Assembly (NCBI GenBank): GCA_030054035.1 | Contig: JASGCS010000002.1 | Location: forward strand, 57,040 to 121,039 | Source: Candidatus Methylacidiphilales bacterium | GTDB taxonomy: Bacteria; Pseudomonadota; Gammaproteobacteria; JASGCS01 | DNA length: 64,000 nt | Direction of reading: 5' to 3' | In this document: positions 29,347-37,123 of the stretch, piece by piece | Position numbering within the stretch: the first letter of the stretch is position 1 | Layout: the number at the start of each line of letters is the position of its first letter | Made by a program: the position numbers and the translations under genes | The notes under the pieces: generated by a model | What the model was told of the DNA's origin: nothing | What the model saw: only the letters and a program-made list of their open reading frames with translations | Database searches by the model: none

Positions 29347-29964
29347 ATGACAAACGACTTAACTCGCTTATTACAGCAATATGAATGTGTTCTTACCTCC
29401 GAGGACCGAATGTTGACAATAAGTAGAAGGGCCAAGCTGTCTTGTAAGTTCTTATTACTTGGTAAGTGGATTAGAAAAGCTGCATCACCACTTTCGTTTG
29501 TCGGAGGTATCTTAGTTTCAATTAGTACAATACTTTATGCCCCGTCCGCTTCACAAATGATTGCCTCGATATTTAACCCAAACGAAAGCACAATTGCCAC
29601 AACTAATACTACAGCAAATCTAAGGCAAATTAATTGGAAAACCTCTTCTAAAGATGAGCCGCAGGTTCTTGAGATTCCAATTTCAACCAAACGCTTCATA
29701 CCCAATGCAAATGTAAAAGTTACTTTAGATGATAATATCTCAATTGAGAGATACCCAATGGTTAAGAAAATCACATTTCAAACAGATATCAGTCCTGAAC
29801 ATCCAGTGATCAATATTCCAGTGATCAAAACTGATGATCACGAAGCAAATATAATCGTAGAAATTGAAACACCTGATAAATCTCAAGTTATGCTCTATCA
29901 GATTGTTTCTGATCATTCTAGCGACACCTCACCAAAAGTATTTGATGCATCTTTTCAACAATAA
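29347..29964 (+). CDS. Probable membrane-bound anti-sigma factor
   Basis: The 205 residues have a cytoplasmic N-terminal part of about 55 residues, one membrane helix (about 57-78), and a periplasmic beta-rich domain containing ANVKVTLDDNISIERYP and later EHPVINIPVI. The combination of a short cytoplasmic sigma-binding segment, one helix and an extracytoplasmic sensor domain directly behind an ECF sigma gene is the usual anti-sigma layout. No zinc-binding HxxxCxxC motif is present, so it is not of the ZAS type. The next gene begins inside its last 20 bp. Confidence 0.75.
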   Translation: MTNDLTRLLQQYECVLTSEDRMLTISRRAKLSCKFLLLGKWIRKAASPLSFVGGILVSISTILYAPSASQMIASIFNPNESTIATTNTTANLRQINWKTSSKDEPQVLEIPISTKRFIPNANVKVTLDDNISIERYPMVKKITFQTDISPEHPVINIPVIKTDDHEANIIVEIETPDKSQVMLYQIVSDHSSDTSPKVFDASFQQ

Positions 29965-30802
29965 TATATCTACTGAAGCTCTAGTAAAAACATGTTGCAC
30001 TTCGCTCCTAACCCTAGCTACGCTGTTTTGCCTTATCCATAACACTATAGCTGAGCAAATCTATACTGCTGCTAAATTTGCAGAACTTTCAGATCTCTGC
30101 ATCACCAAATCAAATTCAGAAGATCAGAGACCGCAGATGACTCCGCCATTTCTTCACGACCATACTTTTTTAGAAGGGTTGAGAAAATTATTTATTTCGT
30201 ATGGAAGTTCTAGTTTTGTTTCTACTGCACAAAAAAATCAGGAAATCATCTCTTCACTGTATCAACAAGTGAATAGTGGGTCTATTGATGAGAATGAGAA
30301 AATAAAATTATGTAAATTATTTAGAAAATCCACGATTGAATTTCATCGAAAAACTCAATTTGAATTTGAACAAAATCCTCCCTTACGGGAAGCTGTGTCT
30401 GAATATCAAACATCATACTGTTTAGCAGTGCACGAACGAAGAATCGTAGTAAAGCATGATTTTATATTTAACCAACTACTATCAACTATTTCCGATAAAT
30501 CCATCATAAATAAATTAACTCTCCACAGAAACAATTTACTCTCTTACTTAAAACTAATTGATAATACCGATTCAAAGTTAGAGTCAAGAGAGCTTTTTAA
30601 TCAACTTACCTTTGAAAGAAACGCATTAGAAACGATTTTTGATCAACTAGTACTCAGCGATGCCGGGTTTGCTAATACCATACATTCTATTATTCAAAAA
30701 AATATCTCAAAAATCTCCCCGTTTGAGAGGGATAAAATTGAACGCGCCTCACATGCCTCGTATTCAACAAGATTTGACCGAAAATTATCACTAAATTGCT
30801 AG
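29945..30802 (+). CDS. Unrecognised exported helical protein of the sigma-factor locus
   Basis: I place the start at ATG 29945 (285 residues), inside the end of the anti-sigma gene, because it gives a good signal peptide: LVKTCCTSLLTLATLFCLI followed by AEQ. The longer frame from 29864 would bury this peptide and overlap by 100 bp. The mature part is mostly helical and charged, with scattered Cys (LCITK, KLCKLF, SYCLAV, the last residue). No known motif was found. Its position directly after sigma and anti-sigma suggests a periplasmic partner or output of that system, which is an inference from context only. Confidence 0.65.
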   Translation: MHLFNNNISTEALVKTCCTSLLTLATLFCLIHNTIAEQIYTAAKFAELSDLCITKSNSEDQRPQMTPPFLHDHTFLEGLRKLFISYGSSSFVSTAQKNQEIISSLYQQVNSGSIDENEKIKLCKLFRKSTIEFHRKTQFEFEQNPPLREAVSEYQTSYCLAVHERRIVVKHDFIFNQLLSTISDKSIINKLTLHRNNLLSYLKLIDNTDSKLESRELFNQLTFERNALETIFDQLVLSDAGFANTIHSIIQKNISKISPFERDKIERASHASYSTRFDRKLSLNC

Positions 30803-30818
30803 TGACCCAGTTCCTCTA

Positions 30819-30839
30819 GACAGAGCAAACGCTCTTGTC
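30819..30839 (+). other. Hairpin after the sigma-factor operon
   Basis: AGAGC AAAC GCTCT, extended by GAC/GTC with one bulged T. It could mark the end of the upstream operon, but no T run follows directly, so it is not a classic terminator. It lies in the 125-nt gap before fadE. Confidence 0.3.
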
Positions 30840-30884
30840 GCTGTTCAGTTGGCTACGGGGGTGTTTTAACACTTCAATTCATGC

Positions 30885-30910
30885 GATAATATAGCTAAAA
30901 TATAGCTAAA
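30885..30910 (+). promoter_or_regulatory. Possible fad operon promoter with an 11-bp tandem repeat
   Basis: GATAAT (30885-30890) is a candidate -10. It is overlapped by two contiguous perfect copies of ATATAGCTAAA (30889-30899 and 30900-30910), one helical turn apart on the same DNA face, 17 nt before the fadE ATG. This could be an operator for a fatty-acid-responsive regulator. No regulator gene is adjacent. Confidence 0.4.
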
Positions 30911-30927
30911 AAGGCAGGAATTATATT

Positions 30928-33438
30928 ATGTTACTCGTACTATCTACACTATTTTATATTTGGTTACTATTTTTAGCGATTGCTAAAAATAAAAAATCTT
31001 TCATTAGATCGATTATCTCAGTATTGGGGATAACATTATTATTTCTCTATATCCAACTTACTTCAAATATTGGTGATACCGATGGGGTAACTAAATTCTC
31101 TGTTACATTTGTTGATATTGGCATTTTACTAATTACCTTAGTAGTCTTGTTTTTCGTCTCAATTAAAGGGTTGCGACTATGGGTAACAAAGTTATTTTAT
31201 GACAAATTAAAAAACACCTTACCAAAAATTAGCGCCACCGAAATGACGGTCATTCAAGCTGGTAATACTTGGATTGAAAAAAATATCTTACAAGGGGAGA
31301 TTGATTGGTACGAAATTAATAAAATTAAGATTAATGATTTTACTGCTGAAGAGAAGAGTTTTTTAGCGACTGAAGTTAACCAATTATGTGAATTAGTAGT
31401 AAGCGAAGAAATTAAAAAAAATAAAAACTTAAGCCCTGAGATTTGGAAGTATATTCGGGAAAAAGGATTTTTAGGAATGGTATTGCCTAAAAAATATGGT
31501 GGCTTAGGCTTTAGTGCCCACGCGCACTCTGCGGTAGTTGCTAAACTTGCCACTTGTTCTCAGCCACTAGCAGTCACGGTAATGGTACCAAATTCACTTG
31601 GGCCTGGAGAATTATTAATACATTACGGAACTGAAGAACAGAGAAATTATTATTTGCCACGACTTGCAAAAGGTGTTGATATACCTTGTTTTGCACTAAC
31701 TTCACCTGTGGCAGGCTCTGATGCAGGCTCAATAGAAGACTCAGGTACTGTTTGTTTTGGTGAATACCAAGGTAACGCCAAGGTGCTAGGTCTTCGACTT
31801 AACTGGGAGAAGAGATATATCACCCTATGTCCAGTTGCTACATTATTAGGTTTAGCCTTTAAAGCTTATGACCCTGATAATTTATTACCTGTGAACCACC
31901 CACTAAAAGGAAAAGTCAGACTTGGTATCACGCTCGCAATCATTCCCACCAACTTACCAGGAATTCAAATCGGTAACAGACATGACCCAATGGGTGTAAG
32001 CTTTCAAAACGGTCCTACTAGAGGTAAAGATGTGTTTATCCCAATGGATCATATTGTTGGAGGCATAGATAGAATTGGTCATGGATGGCAGATGTTAACC
32101 GAATGTTTATCAATTGGAAGAGGAATTTCATTGCCTTCACTATCAGTAGCTGGTTGCAAACTCACCCTCGCCACTACTACCGCATACGCAACTGTGAGAG
32201 AGCAATTTAATTTACCTGTTGCTCGTTTTGAAGCAGTAGCGGATCGAATCTGCACTCTCGCTGAAAATACTTTTTCAACTGAGTCCGCACAACGACTTAC
32301 AAGTTCGTCAATTGATGAAGGCACAGTTCCTGCAGTAATTACCGCCATGATTAAATATAAAAACACAGAGTTGCTTAGAAACTCTGTAAATATTGCTTTT
32401 GATATCCATGGTGGTAGAGCGATAATGTGCGGTCCAAGAAACTACCTAGAGGAAATCTATCGGAGCATACCGATAGCTATTACGGTTGAAGGCGCAAATA
32501 TTCTCACACAGAGTTTGATAGTATTTGGTCAAGGGATAATGCGTTGCCACCCCTATCTTCTAGCCGAGGTAGAAGCACTAAGTACGCAAGATCAAAAACT
32601 AGCAATAGAAAAACTTGAAAAATCACTTTTCCCGCATCTGGGTTATGTTATGGGCAATCTCTCTTCTTCTCTAGCCTACGGATATTCGTTTGGTCATTTC
32701 GCACCTAGTATTGGAAATGGGGTACTCAAACGAATGACTCAAGCGGTTTCATCTACTAGTTATATTCTTTCTCTTACCAGCGATCTAGCTCTATTATTAT
32801 ATGGAGGCAATTTAAAGCGGATGGAGATCGCCTCTTCTAAATTTGCTACGGTGTGGACTAATCTTTATTACGCCTTGTCATGTATTAAACGATTTCAAGT
32901 AATAAATGAGCCAAAAAATCTTGAGCCCTTGTTACGGATAACTGTATTGGATTTGGTATATCAGGCAAGAGACAACTTACGCGATATATTATCCGACCTT
33001 CCGATTGTTCCAGGTAGAGTATTGGCGACATTACTACTACCCACGAATAGGCCATTTGGTCATATTTCTAACCGAGAACGAGTGGCGGTTAGTGAGCTTT
33101 TCTGTATGAATAACGGGCCACGCGTACTTTTTACGGACAACCTATTCCGATCACCTTCAATTGAGCATCCTTTAACAAGAATTGAAAGTGCTTTTCAAGC
33201 CGTTACTGATGAGAAATATAAATTAGTCGCTCGGCAACTTAAGTCATTACCGATTGATGCGCCAAAACGATTACCAAATGAATCATTATCAGATTGGCTA
33301 AATAAAATTGTGAGCGCGGGATATATTTCCGAAGAACAAAAAAGGCTCTATGTGCACACCAAAGCATTAGTTTTAGACGCGGTAATGGTTGATGAATTTA
33401 ATCCTAAAGATCACTCAGTAGTAGTGAGGAGAAATTGA
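30928..33438 (+). CDS. fadE: Acyl-CoA dehydrogenase, FadE type
   Basis: Catalyses the first oxidation of beta-oxidation (acyl-CoA to trans-2-enoyl-CoA) with FAD. The 836 residues match FadE of E. coli (about 815) in length and layout. Hydrophobic N-terminal segments (about 1-85) anchor it in the membrane. The dehydrogenase core has IREKGFLGMVLPKKYGGLGF, CFALTSPVAGSDAGSIED and the conserved GPRNYLEEIYRSIPIAITVEG, ending IVFGQG. The long C-terminal extension typical of FadE is present (DUF1974-like, about 540-836). It is the first gene of a four-gene run; the next ATG overlaps its stop by 1 bp. Confidence 0.95.
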   Translation: MLLVLSTLFYIWLLFLAIAKNKKSFIRSIISVLGITLLFLYIQLTSNIGDTDGVTKFSVTFVDIGILLITLVVLFFVSIKGLRLWVTKLFYDKLKNTLPKISATEMTVIQAGNTWIEKNILQGEIDWYEINKIKINDFTAEEKSFLATEVNQLCELVVSEEIKKNKNLSPEIWKYIREKGFLGMVLPKKYGGLGFSAHAHSAVVAKLATCSQPLAVTVMVPNSLGPGELLIHYGTEEQRNYYLPRLAKGVDIPCFALTSPVAGSDAGSIEDSGTVCFGEYQGNAKVLGLRLNWEKRYITLCPVATLLGLAFKAYDPDNLLPVNHPLKGKVRLGITLAIIPTNLPGIQIGNRHDPMGVSFQNGPTRGKDVFIPMDHIVGGIDRIGHGWQMLTECLSIGRGISLPSLSVAGCKLTLATTTAYATVREQFNLPVARFEAVADRICTLAENTFSTESAQRLTSSSIDEGTVPAVITAMIKYKNTELLRNSVNIAFDIHGGRAIMCGPRNYLEEIYRSIPIAITVEGANILTQSLIVFGQGIMRCHPYLLAEVEALSTQDQKLAIEKLEKSLFPHLGYVMGNLSSSLAYGYSFGHFAPSIGNGVLKRMTQAVSSTSYILSLTSDLALLLYGGNLKRMEIASSKFATVWTNLYYALSCIKRFQVINEPKNLEPLLRITVLDLVYQARDNLRDILSDLPIVPGRVLATLLLPTNRPFGHISNRERVAVSELFCMNNGPRVLFTDNLFRSPSIEHPLTRIESAFQAVTDEKYKLVARQLKSLPIDAPKRLPNESLSDWLNKIVSAGYISEEQKRLYVHTKALVLDAVMVDEFNPKDHSVVVRRN

Positions 33439-35936
33439 TGAATAAACAACCCAGCCCTCAAGAAATATATCCAGCGTATTACAGAAATAGTTTCAAAAAA
33501 ATTGGTGTACTTGGCGACGGTGTCATGGGAAGTCAGATTGCTGTCCACCTCACTAACTGTCGTATACCAACTATTTTGTATTGCACCATTACAATTGATG
33601 AAAAAGCTAAACCAGAATACATACGCAATCTCAAAAAGAGAATACTTGCTCTCAAACCCCCAGCGCTTGCATTACCAGCTTGGATAGATGAGATAGAAAT
33701 TGCATTTCTGGATGACGCTCAAGGTAAAAAATCACTTGGTGAGTGCGACTTACTAATTGAAGCAATTATCGAACAAATTGATGAAAAGAAAAAATTATAC
33801 CAGAGTATCGCTTCATCCGTCAATAAAAATGCCATTATTGCGTCAAACACTTCAGGCTTATCAATACAATCGCTTGCACAAGTACTGCCTAAGGAGTTTG
33901 CATCAAGATTCTGCGGGATACATTTTTTTAATCCAGTCAGATACTTAGCATTATGCGAGCTTATCCCACTCGCAACTGTACCCCCACAACAAATACAAAC
34001 GTTGCGTGGATTTCTTTCATCGGTACTTGGTAAACATGTAGTAATCAGTAAAGACTCTCCAGCGTTTATAGGTAATCGGTTAGGTTTATTTTGCGTACTC
34101 GCAACCTTTTCGCTCGCTGAAAAACACAAACTCCCGCCCGATCTCGTCGATGAATTAACCGGGAGCTTTATTAAACATGCCAGTAGTGCAACGTTCCGCA
34201 CCGCTGATGTGGTTGGATTGGATGTCTTAGCTTTTGTCGCAGAAAATATGGAGAAAAATCTTACCAGTGACCCATGGCATGCTTATTTTTCACTTCCAGC
34301 TTGGATTAAAAAATTATTGTTGGAAAAGAAACTAGGGGCAAAAACTGGCCAAGGTATTTATCACAAGCGCGGTAAAGATATCTATGTATTTGATCCAAGT
34401 TTAAACGACTACCGATTGACTGCAAAAAAACTAGACCCAGAACTTAAAAAACTTGTTCGCTCTTCAGAACAAGGTATCGTAAGCGCTTTAGTTGAACTTA
34501 AAAAAATAAACAATGCTCAATCTGCCTTTTTATGGGATTTACATAGAGAATTATTTTTATACGCAAGTTACCATTTGGACAGTTTTGCCCAATCTGTCAG
34601 AGAAGCGGATATTGCTATTACATCAGGATTTGGCTGGGAAATAGGGATCTTTGAACTTTGGCAAGCAGCTGGGATAGATAAAATCAATCAGTTAATTCTT
34701 AATGATTGCTCTAACAAAAATCAATTAAGTACAGTTTCACTCCCTACATGGGTACAATCAGGACAACCGTTTTACACTACTGAAGGGGCTCTAAGCCCAT
34801 CCCAATCTAAAAGAATTTCACTTTTAGAATCAGGAATTGGTGCAAGAACAATTAGAAGCGCTCGAGTAGTTGCTGAACAAGGGAATGCTGATAAAGTTTT
34901 TTTTGAAAATGATGGCATTATCGCGCATGAAATTAATTCATCCTTGATTGCGATTGCGCATAAAACTAAATTAAATGTTTTAAGCTACGATGTCATTAAA
35001 GGATACCATACGGTATTAGACCAACTTGAATCAAGAGATGCCGCAATAGTTATTCACCAGTTAAAACCACATTTTGGTGCTGGAGCAAATCTTGCTGAAA
35101 TGATTGTCGCCGCTAAAATAGGCAAGATACGCAGTTCTGGTATGTTGAGTTCTTTGAAAAGTAAAGCAGCAGTAATGCTGGACGATCGTCTTCCTGATAT
35201 TAGCAATATGCCTCCAGTCAGTGAAGTTATTCCTTTACTTCAAAATCTTTGTATGCGTCTAAAACATGGCCGCAACCCTGTCGTTGCTTGTGTAGAAGGC
35301 TTGACATTAGGTGGTTGCTGCGAAATTATTCTCCATACTACTAGAAATGTGGCCGCATTAAATAGTTACATTGGTCTGGTTGAGATAGGTGTTGGGTTGC
35401 TCCCTGCCGGAGGTGGAACTAAAGAAATGGCTTTCCGTGCCTCATTAAAGACTAGTGGAGCGCCAACTATGTTCTTTCACCAACAACATGTAGAGCAAAT
35501 TCTAATGGGCAAGGTTAGTGAAAATGCCTATCAGGCTAGAAATTTTAACTACCTAAGGCAAGAAGATATAATCATCGCCAATCCCGATGAATTATTTCAT
35601 ACCGGATGTAAAGTCGCGTTATCACTACTAGAAACTGACTACCGACCAGAGCCTAGAAATACTGCTTTTGAAGTACTTGGAATGGATGGCTATGCTACTA
35701 TCCTAAGCCAATTAGAAAACATGCACTATGGGAAATTTATTAGCGACTATGATCGACATTGCGCAACTACCATAGCTCATGTTTATTGTGGAGGTGGAGT
35801 TGACACCCATGAAAAAGTAACTTCTGACTGGATGTTACTAAAAGAGCGCGATGCTTTTTTAGAGTTACTGGAACAAGAAAAAACTCAAGAACGAATTGAG
35901 TACATGTTAAAAAATAACAAGCCTCTGAGGAACTAA
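33438..35936 (+). CDS. 3-hydroxyacyl-CoA dehydrogenase/enoyl-CoA hydratase (FadN/FadB-like, dehydrogenase first)
   Basis: Performs the hydration and second oxidation of beta-oxidation. About 832 residues. The NAD-binding GVLGDGVMGSQIA is near residue 23, catalytic-site segments CGIHFFNPV and GFIGNRLG-like FIGNRLG follow, and a hydratase domain at the C-terminus has VVACVEGLTLGGCCEIIL and GLVEIGVGLLPAGGG. The dehydrogenase-then-hydratase order is that of FadN-type proteins, opposite to E. coli FadB. The NAD motif has Asp where Ala or Gly is usual (GDGVMG). I start at ATG 33438, 1 bp into the fadE stop and 6 nt after a strong GAGGAG; a TTG one codon earlier is possible. fadA follows after 2 nt. 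Confidence 0.92.
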   Translation: MNKQPSPQEIYPAYYRNSFKKIGVLGDGVMGSQIAVHLTNCRIPTILYCTITIDEKAKPEYIRNLKKRILALKPPALALPAWIDEIEIAFLDDAQGKKSLGECDLLIEAIIEQIDEKKKLYQSIASSVNKNAIIASNTSGLSIQSLAQVLPKEFASRFCGIHFFNPVRYLALCELIPLATVPPQQIQTLRGFLSSVLGKHVVISKDSPAFIGNRLGLFCVLATFSLAEKHKLPPDLVDELTGSFIKHASSATFRTADVVGLDVLAFVAENMEKNLTSDPWHAYFSLPAWIKKLLLEKKLGAKTGQGIYHKRGKDIYVFDPSLNDYRLTAKKLDPELKKLVRSSEQGIVSALVELKKINNAQSAFLWDLHRELFLYASYHLDSFAQSVREADIAITSGFGWEIGIFELWQAAGIDKINQLILNDCSNKNQLSTVSLPTWVQSGQPFYTTEGALSPSQSKRISLLESGIGARTIRSARVVAEQGNADKVFFENDGIIAHEINSSLIAIAHKTKLNVLSYDVIKGYHTVLDQLESRDAAIVIHQLKPHFGAGANLAEMIVAAKIGKIRSSGMLSSLKSKAAVMLDDRLPDISNMPPVSEVIPLLQNLCMRLKHGRNPVVACVEGLTLGGCCEIILHTTRNVAALNSYIGLVEIGVGLLPAGGGTKEMAFRASLKTSGAPTMFFHQQHVEQILMGKVSENAYQARNFNYLRQEDIIIANPDELFHTGCKVALSLLETDYRPEPRNTAFEVLGMDGYATILSQLENMHYGKFISDYDRHCATTIAHVYCGGGVDTHEKVTSDWMLLKERDAFLELLEQEKTQERIEYMLKNNKPLRN

Positions 35937-35938
35937 TT

Positions 35939-37120
35939 ATGAAAAAAGTATTTATTATAGACACGATTAGAACGGCAGTTGGTAAACGCAATGGTGTATT
36001 CTCACGCACCAGACCAGATGATTTGCTCGTGCATTGCCTTCGAGCATTGGTGCAAAGAAATAATTCAGTTGATTGGGAAAGAGTAGGTGATCATATTGCT
36101 GGTTGCGCCATGCCTGAAGCAGAACAAGGACTCAATGTAGCTCGCAGTGCAGTATTACTAGCTGGGTTACCACAAGCAATATCGGGAATGACCGTAAATA
36201 GATTTTGCGCTTCTGGATTACAAGCTGTTTCTCTTGCCGCAGATAAAATTATGTTGGGTAATGAAGACCTCATGATTGCCTCAGGTGTTGAAAGTATGAG
36301 CCAGGTTCCAATGGGAGGTAACAAACCTTCATTTAATCAAAAAGTTTTTACAAACCAAGATGCTGTAGGTATAGCCTGGGGTATGGGTTCAACAGCAGAA
36401 GAAGTAAGTGTGAGATTTTCAGTAACCCGACAAGAGCAAGATGCTTTTGCATTTGAAAGCCATCGTCGAGCTATCAATGCTCAAGAAAAAGGGTATTTCA
36501 CTGATGAGATTATTCCATTTACTGTTGAGAGACATAGTGTTGTAGACAATAAACTTCAAACCAATACCCAACAAGTACTAAAAGACGAAGGCCCACGCGC
36601 AGATTCCACATTAGAGGCGTTAGCAAAATTAAAACCCGTGTTTGCTGGACAAGGTAGTGTCACAGCAGGCAATTCCTCACAAATGTCAGATGGTGCCGGT
36701 GCAGTGCTATTGGCCAGTGAAGAAGCAGTCAAAGCATACCAACTCACGCCAAAAGCAATTTTCCATGGCTACACGGTTGCAGGGCTTGATCCTAAGATTA
36801 TGGGCGTTGGTCCTATTAAAGCAATTCCAAAATTACTAGACCAAGTAAAAATATCTTTAGATGCTATTGATTGGATTGAACTAAATGAAGCATTTGCTGC
36901 TCAATCACTTGCAGTGATTAAGGAACTAAAATTAGACCAAGCTAAAGTAAATCCTCAAGGTGGTGCTATTGCATTAGGACATCCACTTGGTGCCACCGGT
37001 GCAATTCGAACCGCAACCATTGTTTCAGCGCTTCGTCGTAATAAATTACGATTTGGTATAGTCTCAATGTGTATTGGAACAGGCATGGGAGCCGCAGGAC
37101 TATTTGAGTCTTGCTCATGA
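35939..37120 (+). CDS. fadA: Acetyl-CoA acyltransferase (3-ketoacyl-CoA thiolase)
   Basis: Cleaves 3-ketoacyl-CoA with CoA to acetyl-CoA and a shortened acyl-CoA. The 393 residues have the thiolase signatures: acyl-accepting Cys in VNRFCASGLQAV (about residue 88), NEAFAAQ (about 316-322), GHPLGATGA (about 347-355), and the catalytic Cys in CIGTGMGAAG near the C-terminus. Length is typical. It lies 2 nt after the FadN-like gene with a GAGG ribosome binding site, and the fusion gene follows after 3 nt, so the thiolase is in the middle of the fad operon. Confidence 0.96.
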   Translation: MKKVFIIDTIRTAVGKRNGVFSRTRPDDLLVHCLRALVQRNNSVDWERVGDHIAGCAMPEAEQGLNVARSAVLLAGLPQAISGMTVNRFCASGLQAVSLAADKIMLGNEDLMIASGVESMSQVPMGGNKPSFNQKVFTNQDAVGIAWGMGSTAEEVSVRFSVTRQEQDAFAFESHRRAINAQEKGYFTDEIIPFTVERHSVVDNKLQTNTQQVLKDEGPRADSTLEALAKLKPVFAGQGSVTAGNSSQMSDGAGAVLLASEEAVKAYQLTPKAIFHGYTVAGLDPKIMGVGPIKAIPKLLDQVKISLDAIDWIELNEAFAAQSLAVIKELKLDQAKVNPQGGAIALGHPLGATGAIRTATIVSALRRNKLRFGIVSMCIGTGMGAAGLFESCS

Positions 37121-37123
37121 GTA

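Noticed and set aside
29864-29944. Upstream start for the exported protein of the sigma locus
   Set aside because: It would overlap the anti-sigma gene by 100 bp and bury the signal peptide; ATG 29945 is better.
30819-30839. Rho-independent terminator before fadE
   Set aside because: The stem is followed by mixed sequence rather than a T run; kept only as a hairpin.
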